64,000 bases of DNA, taken from Stenotrophomonas maltophilia. Lineage in GTDB: Bacteria; Pseudomonadota; Gammaproteobacteria; Xanthomonadales; Xanthomonadaceae. Shown here piece after piece: positions 17,453 to 25,040 of the stretch. Under the pieces are notes generated by a model. It was given only the letters and a program-made list of their open reading frames with translations, was not told the DNA's origin and ran no database searches. A program made the position numbers and the translations under genes. Position 1 is the first letter of the stretch. Every line of letters begins with the position of its first letter. The stretch spans positions 29,534 through 93,533 of the forward strand of contig NZ_SRHZ01000056.1 of assembly GCF_004684085.1 (NCBI RefSeq), written 5' to 3'.

Positions 17453-17748
17453 ATCCACGCATGGCGTGGATCTAGTGTGGGACAGAGACGGATCCACGCC
17501 ACGCGTGGAATCAGATGCAAAGTAGATCCACGCCATGCGTGGATGCAGATGCAAAGTAGAGCCACGCCATGCGTGGATGCAGATGCAAAGTAGAGCCACG
17601 CCATGCGTGGATGCAGATGCAAAGTAGAGCCACGCCATGCGTGGATGCAGATGCAAAGCAGAGCCACGCCATGCGTGGAATCAGATGCAAAGTAGAGCCA
17701 CGCCATGCGTGGAATCAGATGCAAAGTAGATCCACGCCATGCGTGGAT
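17453..17748. repeat. Tandem SMAG array, exact 34-bp period (8 units)
   Basis: A reversed SMAG unit (17453-17475) precedes eight direct units starting at 17488, 17522, 17556, 17590, 17624, 17658, 17692 and 17726. Each is a 23-base GTAG palindrome plus an 11-base spacer that is almost constant (GCAGATGCAAA or ATCAGATGCAA). The units differ by single bases (GTAGATCC, GTAGAGCC, GCAGAGCC). The array lies just after dxs, fills the 3' spacer and would transcribe into serial hairpins. Constant spacers show local tandem amplification. Confidence 0.92.
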
Positions 17749-17789
17749 AGCGGGCTCCGGAAAAATGATCTGGCCGGGAGCCCCAGCCC

Positions 17790-17993
17790 TCAGCCGTAGC
17801 TGACCGCCTCTACGAACGCACCACTGGCCTCCACGCGCACCGCAGCGCGCTGCCCGGTATCGACAAAGTGCAGGCGTGCGAGGGTTTCGGCGAAGTCGTA
17901 GGCGCGGGCGCCATCGCGGAACTCGATCGGCTCGGGCCTGTCCGGGTGCAGCACGCGCCATTGGCGCTGTTCGCATTGCAGGCGGATCAACAT
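17790..17993 (-). CDS. Small conserved protein (67 aa), paralogue of the gene at 18851
   Basis: 67 residues starting MLIRLQCEQRQWRVLHP. ATG 17993 is chosen over GTG 18002 because AAGGAG stands 8 bases before the ATG. It aligns without gaps with the 67-residue product at 18851-19054, sharing 26 identical positions including the W-x-VL-x-P start, TGQ and VRVEA. The pattern (Trp near the start, LA helix, V-x-V strand, final Gly) recalls DUF2188-like small proteins; this is a weak resemblance. Soluble, function unknown. Confidence 0.65.
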   Translation of the reverse strand: MLIRLQCEQRQWRVLHPDRPEPIEFRDGARAYDFAETLARLHFVDTGQRAAVRVEASGAFVEAVSYG

Positions 17994-18119
17994 GCGGCTC
18001 ACTCCTTGAGGCAGCGTATCGACGTTGGCGGTACGACCGCACCGGTTACGGCACGGATTGTCGTTGCAATTCAGGAACGCCCGAGAGCGCCCTGATCGCA
18101 GAAGATACGTTGTTCAAAA

Positions 18120-18135
18120 TGTGATCTGTATCAGA
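18120..18135. promoter_or_regulatory. Candidate CRP/Clp binding site
   Basis: TGTGATCTGTATCAGA matches the TGTGA-N6-TCACA consensus of CRP, used also by the Xanthomonas regulator Clp, with one mismatch. It lies about 125 bases upstream of the 67-residue gene at 17993. A single match of this size can occur by chance. Confidence 0.3.
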
Positions 18136-18161
18136 TTATTCTGATTTTCGCGGGGGTTCGC

Positions 18162-18716
18162 TCAGTTCACCTGAAACTGGCCCCGGCAGCCGTCGCTGAC
18201 CCAGATGCCGCGACGGTCCCAACCCCAGGTCTGGCCTTCGATGCAGGCGCTGCGCGAATCCTGGCGGACCATGCGCACGCCACGGCGGATACGGGCTTCG
18301 CAATACTCCTGGCGGTGGCCATTGGAATGACAGGTGACGACTTCGCCACCGCCCCAACCGTTGCCATTGCCCCACCCGCCGCCATTGCCCCAACCACCAC
18401 CGCGGCGGTATTCGCCGACAAACTCGGCCCGGCAGCCCTGGGTGACCCAGACCCCGTAGCGGGACTGCCCCCAGGTCTCACCCTCGACACACGGCGAACC
18501 CGACAATTGGCGGATCATCCGCGCCCGACCTTCCAGGCGGCACTCGTTGCTGCGGTTCTTGATCGATTCGCAGCGCACGATGCCACTGCCTTCGCGACCG
18601 CCATAGCGGTCATCGTCATAACCGTAGCCATAGCTCTGCGCCTGTGCGCCACCCGCGGCGGCCAGCATCGGCAACAGGGTGCAGGCCAGGGTGCGCCAGG
18701 GGAGTGCCTTGCCCAT
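18162..18716 (-). CDS. DUF3011 exported protein, two repeats
   Basis: 184 residues. A Sec signal peptide (MGKALPWRTLACTLLPMLAAAGGAQA) is followed by two homologous blocks of about 50 residues. Each has Cys-E/H near the start, a basic middle (RMIRQLSGSPC and RMVRQDSRSAC), then E-G-x-T-W-G and a conserved W-V-x-x-GC-R-x-x-F end. A Gly/Asn/Trp-rich linker separates them. Paired Cys suggest disulphides in the periplasm or outside. ATG 18716 follows CTGGAGAC. A second family member is at 23432. Function of DUF3011 is unknown; a lectin-like fold has been proposed for similar Cys/Trp patterns. Confidence 0.85.
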   Translation of the reverse strand: MGKALPWRTLACTLLPMLAAAGGAQAQSYGYGYDDDRYGGREGSGIVRCESIKNRSNECRLEGRARMIRQLSGSPCVEGETWGQSRYGVWVTQGCRAEFVGEYRRGGGWGNGGGWGNGNGWGGGEVVTCHSNGHRQEYCEARIRRGVRMVRQDSRSACIEGQTWGWDRRGIWVSDGCRGQFQVN

Positions 18717-18850
18717 CGATGTCTCCAGATGAATACGATGGCGCAAGCATCAGTGATTCCCACCGCGTCGCACAGGGGGTCGCGCAACGGCGGTTTTTTC
18801 CCCATTCAAACAACTCAACCGCCGCTGACCGAAGCACCGTGGGCAACGCC

Positions 18851-19054
18851 TCATCCCACGATGAGCGCATCCACGGCGTTGCCAAGCGCCTCGACCCGCA
18901 CCCGGCTGGGCTGGCCGGTACGCCGGTGGTGCTCCAGGGCCAGTGCAGCGGCCGCGTCGAACGCGTCGGCACCGCGCGCATAGTGGGAGGCGTCATGCGC
19001 GTGCGGGTCCAGCACGGACCAGTGCTGCGGGTTGCATCGGACAGTAAAGACCAT
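18851..19054 (-). CDS. Small conserved protein (67 aa), paralogue of the gene at 17790
   Basis: 67 residues starting MVFTVRCNPQHWSVLDP. AGGAG stands 6 bases before the ATG. It is about 39 percent identical to the 67-residue protein at 17790-17993 with no gaps, so the two came from a duplication. The DUF3011 gene sits between them, all on the same strand. Unknown function, no export signal. Confidence 0.65.
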   Translation of the reverse strand: MVFTVRCNPQHWSVLDPHAHDASHYARGADAFDAAAALALEHHRRTGQPSRVRVEALGNAVDALIVG

Positions 19055-19230
19055 GGAAGACTCCTGAGGGTCGAAGGTTCATCGGCAGGTCGCCCCGCCA
19101 GCACCCCTTCAGGCTAGCCATCGGCTCAGGAATGGCCTATCAGATTTGTACGAAAATGCCTCGGCATCTGGTCGGCAGCTCCCCCGCCCTCACATCGCTG
19201 AGCTCGTTTAGCGAATTTATTTCGTGATCC

Positions 19231-19259
19231 TTGTCACGGAGTCAACCCGGCTTCACACT
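19231..19259 (+). promoter_or_regulatory. Candidate promoter for the micro-ORF and lipoprotein
   Basis: TTGTCA at 19231-19236 and CACACT at 19254-19259 with 17 bases between. It lies 27 bases before the ATG at 19287. The rest of the gap 19055-19230 shows no coding frame. Confidence 0.4.
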
Positions 19260-19286
19260 ATCGTCACCAACAGGGGCCCCTTCCAC

Positions 19287-19391
19287 ATGCGCACCTTCTT
19301 TTTCCAGCAGCGGTCAACGCTTCTGAAGTTCTACTTCGTGGCCAGCTATGTTGTGCTGATCGAGGAACTGATCCGCGCCGTCGTGTTCTGA
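19287..19391 (+). CDS. Possible 34-aa membrane micro-protein
   Basis: The frame runs ATG 19287 to TGA 19389. The product is MRTFFFQQRST followed by a hydrophobic stretch (LLKFYFVASYVVLIEELIRAVVF), basic before and acidic inside, like a single-pass small membrane protein. A candidate promoter precedes it; the ribosome site is weak (AGGGG 10 bases before). A 6-bp hairpin CTGCCG/CGGCAG lies after it. It is too short to judge from codon use; conservation is needed to accept it. Confidence 0.35.
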   Translation: MRTFFFQQRSTLLKFYFVASYVVLIEELIRAVVF

Positions 19392-19450
19392 GTGCTTGCT
19401 GCCGAGTTATTTGCGGCAGACACTGTCGCTTTAGGCACGGATCCAGCCCA

Positions 19451-19741
19451 ATGAAGGCGTTTCTTCTGATTCCCGCCCTGATGCTCCTGGCCGCTTGCGC
19501 CAGCCAGGACAAGGCGGCTGCGCGCGCTGACGCAGCAGCGGCAGCAGCTGCGCCGGCCACGCCGATAGTGGGCGGTGATCGCGACGCCCACGGCTGCATC
19601 GGCTCGGCCGGCTACCAGTGGTGCGAGCACAGCCAGCGTTGCGAACGCCCCTGGGAACTGGCGCAGGCACAGGGCCTGGCCAATACCGCCGAGGCCATCG
19701 ATGCCTACTGCACGAAGCCGGCCAGCCCGGCCCACAAGTGA
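19451..19741 (+). CDS. Small Cys-rich lipoprotein
   Basis: 96 residues. The lipobox LAAC places the lipidated Cys at 16. An Ala-rich linker leads to a compact domain, DRDAHGCIGSAGYQWCEHSQRCERPWELAQ, then a last Cys at about residue 87. The motif GC-x-SAGY-x-WC-x5-C-x-RPWEL recurs in small proteobacterial lipoproteins of unknown function. It would be anchored to the inner or outer membrane facing the periplasm. The start at 19451 gives the exact signal peptide. Confidence 0.75.
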   Translation: MKAFLLIPALMLLAACASQDKAAARADAAAAAAAPATPIVGGDRDAHGCIGSAGYQWCEHSQRCERPWELAQAQGLANTAEAIDAYCTKPASPAHK

Positions 19742-19753
19742 GCGGCTGGCACC

Positions 19754-19987
19754 ATGGCTGAGCTGAGCCCACTACCAACCCTCGCACCGGGCCGCTACCG
19801 CCATTTCAAGGGCGGCGACTACGAGGTGATCGATATCGTCCGCAGCAGCGAGACCCTGGAACCGCTGGTGCTGTATCGCGCCCTCTATGGCCAGGGCGGC
19901 CTGTGGGTACGGCCGTACCCGATGTTCGTTGAACAGGTCCCCGGCGAACACGGGCCGCAACCACGTTTTGCGCGGATCGACGGTTGA
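19754..19987 (+). CDS. DUF1653 domain protein
   Basis: 77 residues. GRYRHFKGGDYEVIDIVRSSE, VLYRALYGQGGLWVRPYPMF is the full DUF1653 signature. These are small beta-rich cytoplasmic proteins with unknown activity. It starts 12 bases after the lipoprotein stop, so the two are likely co-transcribed. Confidence 0.88.
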   Translation: MAELSPLPTLAPGRYRHFKGGDYEVIDIVRSSETLEPLVLYRALYGQGGLWVRPYPMFVEQVPGEHGPQPRFARIDG

Positions 19988-20038
19988 TGGGATGCTGCCG
20001 GCCGCGGCCGGCGGCCCTGCGCCGCATCACGCCTGCGC

Positions 20039-20061
20039 TACAATCGTACCGTCCAGTCGGT
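20039..20061 (+). promoter_or_regulatory. -10 box and palindromic operator before the TetR-EmrE pair
   Basis: TACAAT at 20039-20044 looks like a -10 box. ACCG-TCCAGT-CGGT at 20048-20061 is a palindrome over the expected transcript start, a common TetR autoregulation site. No good -35 box is seen. Confidence 0.4.
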
Positions 20062-20072
20062 TTCTTTCCATC

Positions 20073-20645
20073 ATGTCCGCATCCCCCTCCCGCTCGCGCC
20101 GCAAGGCGCCCGACAGCGTGCGCCAGTCACTGTTGCAGGCCACCATTGCAGTGATCGGCCGTGATGGCCTCGCCGCGTTGACCGTGCAGGACGTCGCCCA
20201 CGCCGCCGGGGTCAGCAAGGGCGCGCTGTTCCACCACTTCAGCAGCAAGCAGGCGCTGGTCGATGAGGCCATCGGCGCACTCATCGGCGACTTCGAAGCA
20301 CGCGTCCGCGCCCTGCTGCTGGAAAACGCCCCCGGCCATGGCTGCTTCAGTCGTGCCTATGTGCAGGCCAACTTCGAGCACCTGTTGCAGCAGGAAGAAG
20401 ACAACGACATCGGCCTGACCCTGGGCAATCTGATGGAACCGGCCCTGCTCGCGCACTGGCGTATCTGGAAGCGCGCGATGCTGGCTGAATTCCCTGACGA
20501 AGCCAATGATGCACGGCTGTATGCCGCGCGCTGTGCCGCCGACGGGTACTGGGCCACCGCCTATGGCCGGCCGCTGGACGAAGAGGAACGCCTCAACGCG
20601 CTGGCCATGGCCGAGCAGGCCCTGAAGCTGTGCGACCCGTTGTGA
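20073..20645 (+). CDS. TetR family transcriptional regulator
   Basis: 190 residues. The HTH region LTVQDVAHAAGVSKGALFHHFSSKQALV (about 38-65) is clear. The C-terminal half matches the tetracyclin repressor-like domain found in regulators of SMR pumps. ATG 20073 is chosen because the HTH then starts at the usual distance. The stop is 14 bases before the EmrE-like gene on the same strand, so it likely represses the pump and itself, released by a cationic drug. That is inference from arrangement. Confidence 0.9.
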   Translation: MSASPSRSRRKAPDSVRQSLLQATIAVIGRDGLAALTVQDVAHAAGVSKGALFHHFSSKQALVDEAIGALIGDFEARVRALLLENAPGHGCFSRAYVQANFEHLLQQEEDNDIGLTLGNLMEPALLAHWRIWKRAMLAEFPDEANDARLYAARCAADGYWATAYGRPLDEEERLNALAMAEQALKLCDPL

Positions 20646-20658
20646 GCCGGAGCCTGTG

Positions 20659-20991
20659 ATGAGCCCCTACGTCTATCTCGCCGCCGCGATCGTGCTGGAA
20701 GTGATCGCCACCTCGCTGCTGAAGGCGTCCGATGGCATGAGCCGGCTGGCGCCGACACTGGGGGCACTGGTGGGCTACGGCCTGTGCTTCTATCTGCTGT
20801 CGGTGACGATGAAGTCGATACCGACCGGCATCGCCTATGCGATCTGGTCAGGCGTCGGCATCGTGCTCATCTCGCTGATCGGGCTGGTGGTCTTCAAGCA
20901 GCGCCTTGATGCTCCGGCGCTGATCGGCATCGGGCTGATCTGCGCAGGCGTGCTGGTGATCAACCTGTTCTCGCACAGCAGCGCACATTGA
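20659..20991 (+). CDS. emrE: SMR-family multidrug efflux protein, EmrE-like
   Basis: 110 residues, the same length as E. coli EmrE, with four membrane helices. The essential Glu14 (AAIVLEV), Trp63 in PTGIAYAIWSGVGIVLISL and the final NLFSHSSAH line up with EmrE position by position. It exchanges protons for quaternary ammonium compounds and lipophilic cations as an antiparallel dimer in the inner membrane. ATG 20659 is preferred to the in-frame GTG directly before it. It forms an operon with the TetR gene. Confidence 0.92.
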   Translation: MSPYVYLAAAIVLEVIATSLLKASDGMSRLAPTLGALVGYGLCFYLLSVTMKSIPTGIAYAIWSGVGIVLISLIGLVVFKQRLDAPALIGIGLICAGVLVINLFSHSSAH

Positions 20992-21013
20992 GCACGCTGC
21001 TGCGCGATCAACG

Positions 21014-21187
21014 CTAGCTGACCTTCTTGGCCACGGTCATGCCGAGCAGGAACAGCACCACCGCGATGATGACGCCGGCCCAGAACAGGAACTTGGCGAT
21101 GCCGACCGCTGCACCGGCGATGCCGCCGAAGCCGAGCACGCCTGCGATGACGCCGATGATGGCGAAGATGATGGCCCACTTGATCAT
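21014..21187 (-). CDS. DUF1328 / UPF0391 small membrane protein (YtjA-like)
   Basis: 57 residues starting [20 protein letters not shown], then [18 protein letters not shown]. Two membrane helices separated by a Gly/Ala-rich turn are typical of the UPF0391 family. AAGG precedes the start. Its function is not known; relatives are stress-linked. It is convergent with emrE. Confidence 0.9.
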   Translation of the reverse strand: MIKWAIIFAIIGVIAGVLGFGGIAGAAVGIAKFLFWAGVIIAVVLFLLGMTVAKKVS

Positions 21188-21281
21188 GTCAAACCTTTCC
21201 CCACGGGGACTGCGTACTGGATGATCAGGCTAGGCCGAGGCCGATGCGGCAGTCGTGAACAGGCCGCGTGCGCGGCGTGAA

Positions 21282-21923
21282 TCAGCGCGGGCGGAAGCGC
21301 AGCAGCGCCACGGCGAAGGCCAGGAACACACTGCCCACCAGCCGCTCGAACCAGCGCCGTGCGAAGGGCTTGGCCAACCAGCGGCGCAGGCCATGGCCAC
21401 CAGCGGCATACATCACATACCAGAACAGTTCGCAGGCAGCGAAGGTGGTGACCAGCACGCTGTACTGCAACGCCTGGCCGCGCGCGGGATCGACGAACTG
21501 GGGCAGGAACGCCGCAGCAAACAGCAGCAGCTTGGGGTTGCTCAGGCCCACCAGAAGGCCGCCACGGAACACCGTCCACGCACCGTGCACAGGTGTCGTC
21601 GGCAGGGCGGTATCGGTCGTCACCGGCGGTGCGGGCCGGCAGCTGTCGCGCCACGCCTTCAGGCCCAGCCACGCCAGATAGGCCACGCCCAGGTAGCGCA
21701 GCACGTCGAACAGCATCGGCGAGGAATGCAGCAGCGCGCTCAAGCCGGCGGCGGACGCAGCCAGCACCAGCAGCATTGCCAGCAGGCAACCGGCCATCGC
21801 CGGCACGCTGCCGCGGAAACCCAGGCCCACGCTGCGGCCAAGGATGTGCAGCATGTTCGGGCCAGGTGTACCGCACAACACGAAGACCGTGGCCAGGAAC
21901 CACCACCAGGTATGCAGGGCCAT
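21282..21923 (-). CDS. LysE family amino-acid/threonine-type exporter
   Basis: 213 residues, about six membrane helices. The N-terminal TPGPN motif (VLCGTPGPNMLHILGRSVGLGF) and the central GLSNPKLLLFAAAFLPQF are LysE/RhtB signatures. It exports amino acids or related compounds across the inner membrane. ATG 21923 gives the exact family start; the longer frame crosses the divergent promoter region. It is divergent from the racemase gene, which also handles amino acids. Confidence 0.9.
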   Translation of the reverse strand: MALHTWWWFLATVFVLCGTPGPNMLHILGRSVGLGFRGSVPAMAGCLLAMLLVLAASAAGLSALLHSSPMLFDVLRYLGVAYLAWLGLKAWRDSCRPAPPVTTDTALPTTPVHGAWTVFRGGLLVGLSNPKLLLFAAAFLPQFVDPARGQALQYSVLVTTFAACELFWYVMYAAGGHGLRRWLAKPFARRWFERLVGSVFLAFAVALLRFRPR

Positions 21924-22078
21924 TTCTTCAATTGCTCCAGGAAACCCCGCCAGCTTAAGCGGTTGCCACCACCAGCGGCACATACAGCGCGGTGTGGATA
22001 TGACGGTCACAGATGGCGCCTGTAGTACCTGCCCCTCCCATCTGTGCTGCAATGGCATGTCCTCGCACGGAACCCGGC

Positions 22079-22771
22079 ATGAAGACCCTTGGCCTGATCG
22101 GCGGCATGAGCTGGGAAAGCTCGGCTCAGTACTACCGGCTCATCAACGAAGAAGTACGCCATCGCCTCGGTGGCGCGCATTCGGCGCAGCTGCTGTTGTG
22201 GTCGGTGGACTTTGCCGGCATCAAGCAGCTGCAGCACGACGGCGACTGGGATGCACTGGGCGGGCATATGGTCGATGCCGCCCAGCGGCTGCAGGCCGGC
22301 GGTGCAGATCTGCTGCTGATCTGCACCAACACGATGCACAAGCTGACCGACCGTATCGAGGCCGCCTGCGCATTGCCGCTGCTGCATATCGCCGACCCCA
22401 CCGCCCAGGCCATCGTGCAGTCGGGCGCACGCAGGGTCGGCCTGCTCGGCACCGCCTTCACCATGGAGCAGGACTTCTACCGCGGCCGGCTGCAGGATCG
22501 CTTCGGCCTGGAGGTACTGGTACCCGATGCCGATGATCGTCGCAGCGTGCACGACATCATCTACCAGGAACTGATTGCCGGCGTGATCTGCGAGCGCTCG
22601 CGGCAGGTCTACGCCGACGTGATCGCGCGCCTGGTCGGACGCGGTGCCGAGGCGATCATCCTCGGTTGCACCGAGATCATGCTGCTGGTGCGGCCGGAAG
22701 ACAGCGCAGTGCCGCTGTTCGATACCACTGCCCTGCATGCGCTGGCAGCCGTGGACGCTGCGCTGGCGTGA
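22079..22771 (+). CDS. Aspartate/glutamate (broad) amino-acid racemase family protein
   Basis: 230 residues starting MKTLGLIGGMSWESSAQYY. The two catalytic cysteines are in ICTNTMHK (about residue 83) and LGCTEIM (about residue 195), as in aspartate racemase and YgeA. It racemises an amino acid without cofactor. It is divergent from a LysE-type exporter, which may share the substrate. An earlier in-frame ATG at 22013 adds residues not seen in the family. Confidence 0.9.
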   Translation: MKTLGLIGGMSWESSAQYYRLINEEVRHRLGGAHSAQLLLWSVDFAGIKQLQHDGDWDALGGHMVDAAQRLQAGGADLLLICTNTMHKLTDRIEAACALPLLHIADPTAQAIVQSGARRVGLLGTAFTMEQDFYRGRLQDRFGLEVLVPDADDRRSVHDIIYQELIAGVICERSRQVYADVIARLVGRGAEAIILGCTEIMLLVRPEDSAVPLFDTTALHALAAVDAALA

Positions 22772-22795
22772 ATCGATGCGCGCCGGCGCGCGGAA

Positions 22796-23191
22796 TCAGT
22801 CCGCGCCCTGCACTTCCAGCGCGGTGATCAGCCACTCGACCACCGCCGTTGAATCGCACAGGAAGAAGATGGCATCGCCGGAACGTGCTTCGGTAAGCAG
22901 GCGATAGACGGTAATCGCCACCGCCGACTGGTTGGCGATGAACACTTCCGGGCTGCGCGGCCCTTCATTGTGGCCGGCAACCGCGTGCAGCGCTTTGCGC
23001 GCGGCCACGGTGGCAGCCGGGTCCGCGCTGCGGGTCAGTTCCGGCCCGCGCAGGCCCCAGGCGATGAACACATGCTTGCCCTTGAACGTGGTGTCCAGGA
23101 CCCGCACCTCGGCGCCGCCTGCGTCGGCCGAGCGATGAATGACGGTACTGCTGATCAACGCAACCCCCTGTGGTCGTCGTGGTCCGCGCAT
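22796..23191 (-). CDS. Hypothetical protein (131 aa)
   Basis: 131 residues with a short basic N-terminus and a soluble mixed alpha/beta body (EVRVLDTTFKGKHVFIAWGLRGPEL; GDAIFFLCDSTAVVEWLITALEVQGAD). ATG 23191 has GGGGGA 3 bases before; a downstream TTG with AGGGGG is an alternative that removes the first residues. No family recognised. It ends 24 bases from the convergent racemase stop. Confidence 0.6.
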   Translation of the reverse strand: MRGPRRPQGVALISSTVIHRSADAGGAEVRVLDTTFKGKHVFIAWGLRGPELTRSADPAATVAARKALHAVAGHNEGPRSPEVFIANQSAVAITVYRLLTEARSGDAIFFLCDSTAVVEWLITALEVQGAD

Positions 23192-23431
23192 CGTCCCCCA
23201 CAGGCCGTCCACATGCCAGTGGCAACAGCCACAGGCTGTGCCGACAGGCGTGGGAAACCTGTAAGAAGGTGTAAACCGATGCGATCGGATGTGCAGCGAT
23301 GATACGGGATGTAAGCCTCTGCATGGGCCCGCGCGTACTACTAAACCCCTACTGAGCCACCTTCGGAACGAAGCGTTCCGGCAGCCTCGGGCTGGGCCAT
23401 TCTTGCCGCCCGACCCCACCCGAGCCTGCAC

Positions 23432-23941
23432 ATGACCCACCGCCTGCTGCTGACGATCACCAGCACCTCCCTCGCCCTGTTGCTGGCCGCCACCACGGTA
23501 GCCGCACAGGATTACGACGCCGATCACATTCCGGCGCTGCGCTGCGAATCGCAGTTCAACAAGACCCAGCAATGCCCCATCGATGGCCGCATGCGCCTGG
23601 CCAGGCAGCTGTCGGTGACCCGTTGCGTGCAGGACCAGAACTGGGGCCAGAGCCGGGGCATGCTGTGGGTAACCGACGGCTGCCGCGCCGAGTTCGTCGC
23701 CGACGAACACGGCCGCTGGCCGGGACGCGGCCGAGGCCGTGATCGCGACAACGATGGCGAACGCCTGGTCTGCGAGTCCTACGAGAACAAGGACAAGGAG
23801 TGCCGCGTTCGCGTGCGCCACGAGGTACGCCTGGTCAAGCAGAAATCGGTGACGACCTGCATCGAGGACCGCAACTGGGGCTGGGACCGCCGTGGCGTTT
23901 GGGTCAGCGACGGCTGCCGGGCGGAGTTCCGGGTGTATTGA
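23432..23941 (+). CDS. DUF3011 exported protein, second family member
   Basis: 169 residues. A signal peptide (LTITSTSLALLLAATTVAAQ) precedes two repeat blocks with conserved Cys and Trp: LRCESQFNKTQQCPIDGRMRLARQ with W-x-TDGC-R-AEF, and VCESYENKDKECRVRVRHEVRLVKQ with the same ending. The linker is Arg/Gly/Asp-rich rather than Gly/Trp/Asn-rich as in the copy at 18162. Periplasmic or secreted, unknown function. A 7-bp hairpin (23364-23380) lies upstream. Confidence 0.85.
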   Translation: MTHRLLLTITSTSLALLLAATTVAAQDYDADHIPALRCESQFNKTQQCPIDGRMRLARQLSVTRCVQDQNWGQSRGMLWVTDGCRAEFVADEHGRWPGRGRGRDRDNDGERLVCESYENKDKECRVRVRHEVRLVKQKSVTTCIEDRNWGWDRRGVWVSDGCRAEFRVY

Positions 23942-24032
23942 CTGCCGAGCACGCGCTGGCTGAGGCTGCGGCTGGTGCGGGTGCGACTGCGGCAGAGCCG
24001 ATAGACTGGGCCCTGCTGCCAGGAGCCCGACC

Positions 24033-24470
24033 ATGCCCGCTTCATCCGCGTTGCGCGTCCGCGAAGCGACGCCAACCGATGCCCCTGCGCTGATCGCACT
24101 CGACAGCGTGGCGGCAATCGACCGTCGCCGGGCAGAACAGATTGGCCAGTGGCTGGCGCAGGGCAACGTGCGTGTTGCCGAGCAGGACCGCGACGTCGTC
24201 GGCTACCTGGTCATCCATCACCACTTCTTCGGCGAGGCCTTCGTCGAGATGCTGATGGTGGCGCGCGAGCGGCGCGGCCAGGGTATCGGCGCCACTCTGC
24301 TGCGGCACGCAATCGCGTGGCACGGTGGCGGCAAGCTGTTCACCTCGACCAATGCCTCCAACCTCGGCATGCAGCGCCTGCTTGCTGCCAACGGCTTCGT
24401 GGGCAGCGGCATTGTGCATGGGCTGGACGAGGGCGATCCGGAACTGATCTATCGCTTCGCTGAAGACTGA
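24033..24470 (+). CDS. GNAT family N-acetyltransferase
   Basis: 145 residues. [18 protein letters not shown] (motif C), [24 protein letters not shown] (acetyl-CoA binding R/Q-x-x-G-x-G/A motif A) and [24 protein letters not shown] (motif B) are in the usual order. It transfers an acetyl group to an amine; the target is unknown. It ends 69 bases before tRNA-Pro on the opposite strand. Confidence 0.88.
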   Translation: MPASSALRVREATPTDAPALIALDSVAAIDRRRAEQIGQWLAQGNVRVAEQDRDVVGYLVIHHHFFGEAFVEMLMVARERRGQGIGATLLRHAIAWHGGGKLFTSTNASNLGMQRLLAANGFVGSGIVHGLDEGDPELIYRFAED

Positions 24471-24493
24471 TCATCGGCATCTTCAGCGCGCAC

Positions 24494-24522
24494 AAAAAAG
24501 CCCACGCATTGCTGCGCAGGCT
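24494..24522 (-). terminator. Intrinsic terminator of tRNA-Pro
   Basis: On the minus strand AGCCTGCGC pairs with GCGTGGGCT (9 pairs, two G-T) around a 6-base loop and ends in TTTTTT. Confidence 0.75.
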
Positions 24523-24538
24523 TCTTGTTTCATCACAG

Positions 24539-24615
24539 TGGTCGGGACGGCCGGATTCGAACCGACGACCCTCTGCCCCCCAGGCAGATGCGCTACCAGG
24601 CTGCGCTACGCCCCG
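24539..24615 (-). tRNA. tRNA-Pro(GGG)
   Basis: 77 bases with encoded CCA. Acceptor CGGGGCG/CGTCCCG, D arm GCGC/GCGC, anticodon stem TCTGC/GCAGA with loop CTGGGGG gives GGG, which reads CCC and CCU. T arm GTCGG/CCGGC. Confidence 0.95.
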
Positions 24616-24683
24616 ACTGATGCTGCGATGTGCCCGCCAGTGCGGCGGGCCGTGAAGTATAGCGGATTACGATGGAAATGGGA

Positions 24684-25040
24684 TCAGCGGCGCAACAACT
24701 GCAGCACTTCTTCCAGCTCCATGCGCACCTGCTTGATGATCTGGTTGCTCAGCGCCGATTCCTCGCGGGCATCGGGGCCGTCCAGACGCAGGCGGGCACC
24801 ACCAATGGTGTAGCCCTGTTCGTACAGCAGGCTGCGGATCTGCCGCACCATCAGCACATCGTGGCGCTGGTAGTAGCGGCGGTTGCCTCGGCGCTTGGCC
24901 GGCTCAAGGCTGGGAAACTCGGTTTCCCAGTAGCGCAGGACGTGCGGCTTGACGTCGCACAGCTCGCTGACTTCACCGATGGTGAAGTAGCGCTTGGCCG
25001 GGATCGGCGGTAGTTCGCGGTTACTGCCCGGATCCAGCAT
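24684..25040 (-). CDS. MerR family transcriptional regulator
   Basis: 118 residues. The N-terminal winged HTH reads [46 protein letters not shown], the MlrA/CarH-like branch, followed by a dimerisation helix. No C-terminal effector domain is present, so it is a short form. It overlaps the end of ihfA by 20 bases and is the last gene of the thrS-to-ihfA transcript, an arrangement seen across the Xanthomonadaceae. The target is unknown. Confidence 0.9.
   Translation of the reverse strand: MLDPGSNRELPPIPAKRYFTIGEVSELCDVKPHVLRYWETEFPSLEPAKRRGNRRYYQRHDVLMVRQIRSLLYEQGYTIGGARLRLDGPDAREESALSNQIIKQVRMELEEVLQLLRR

Noticed and set aside
17488..17748. CRISPR-like array of regularly spaced palindromes
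   Set aside because: The spacers are 11 bases and almost identical, there are no cas genes, and each unit starts with the GTAG mark of SMAG repeats. It is a tandem repeat.
22796..24166. 456-codon minus-strand frame upstream of the hypothetical protein at 22796
   Set aside because: It runs antisense through the DUF3011 gene at 23432; only the last 131 codons look like protein.
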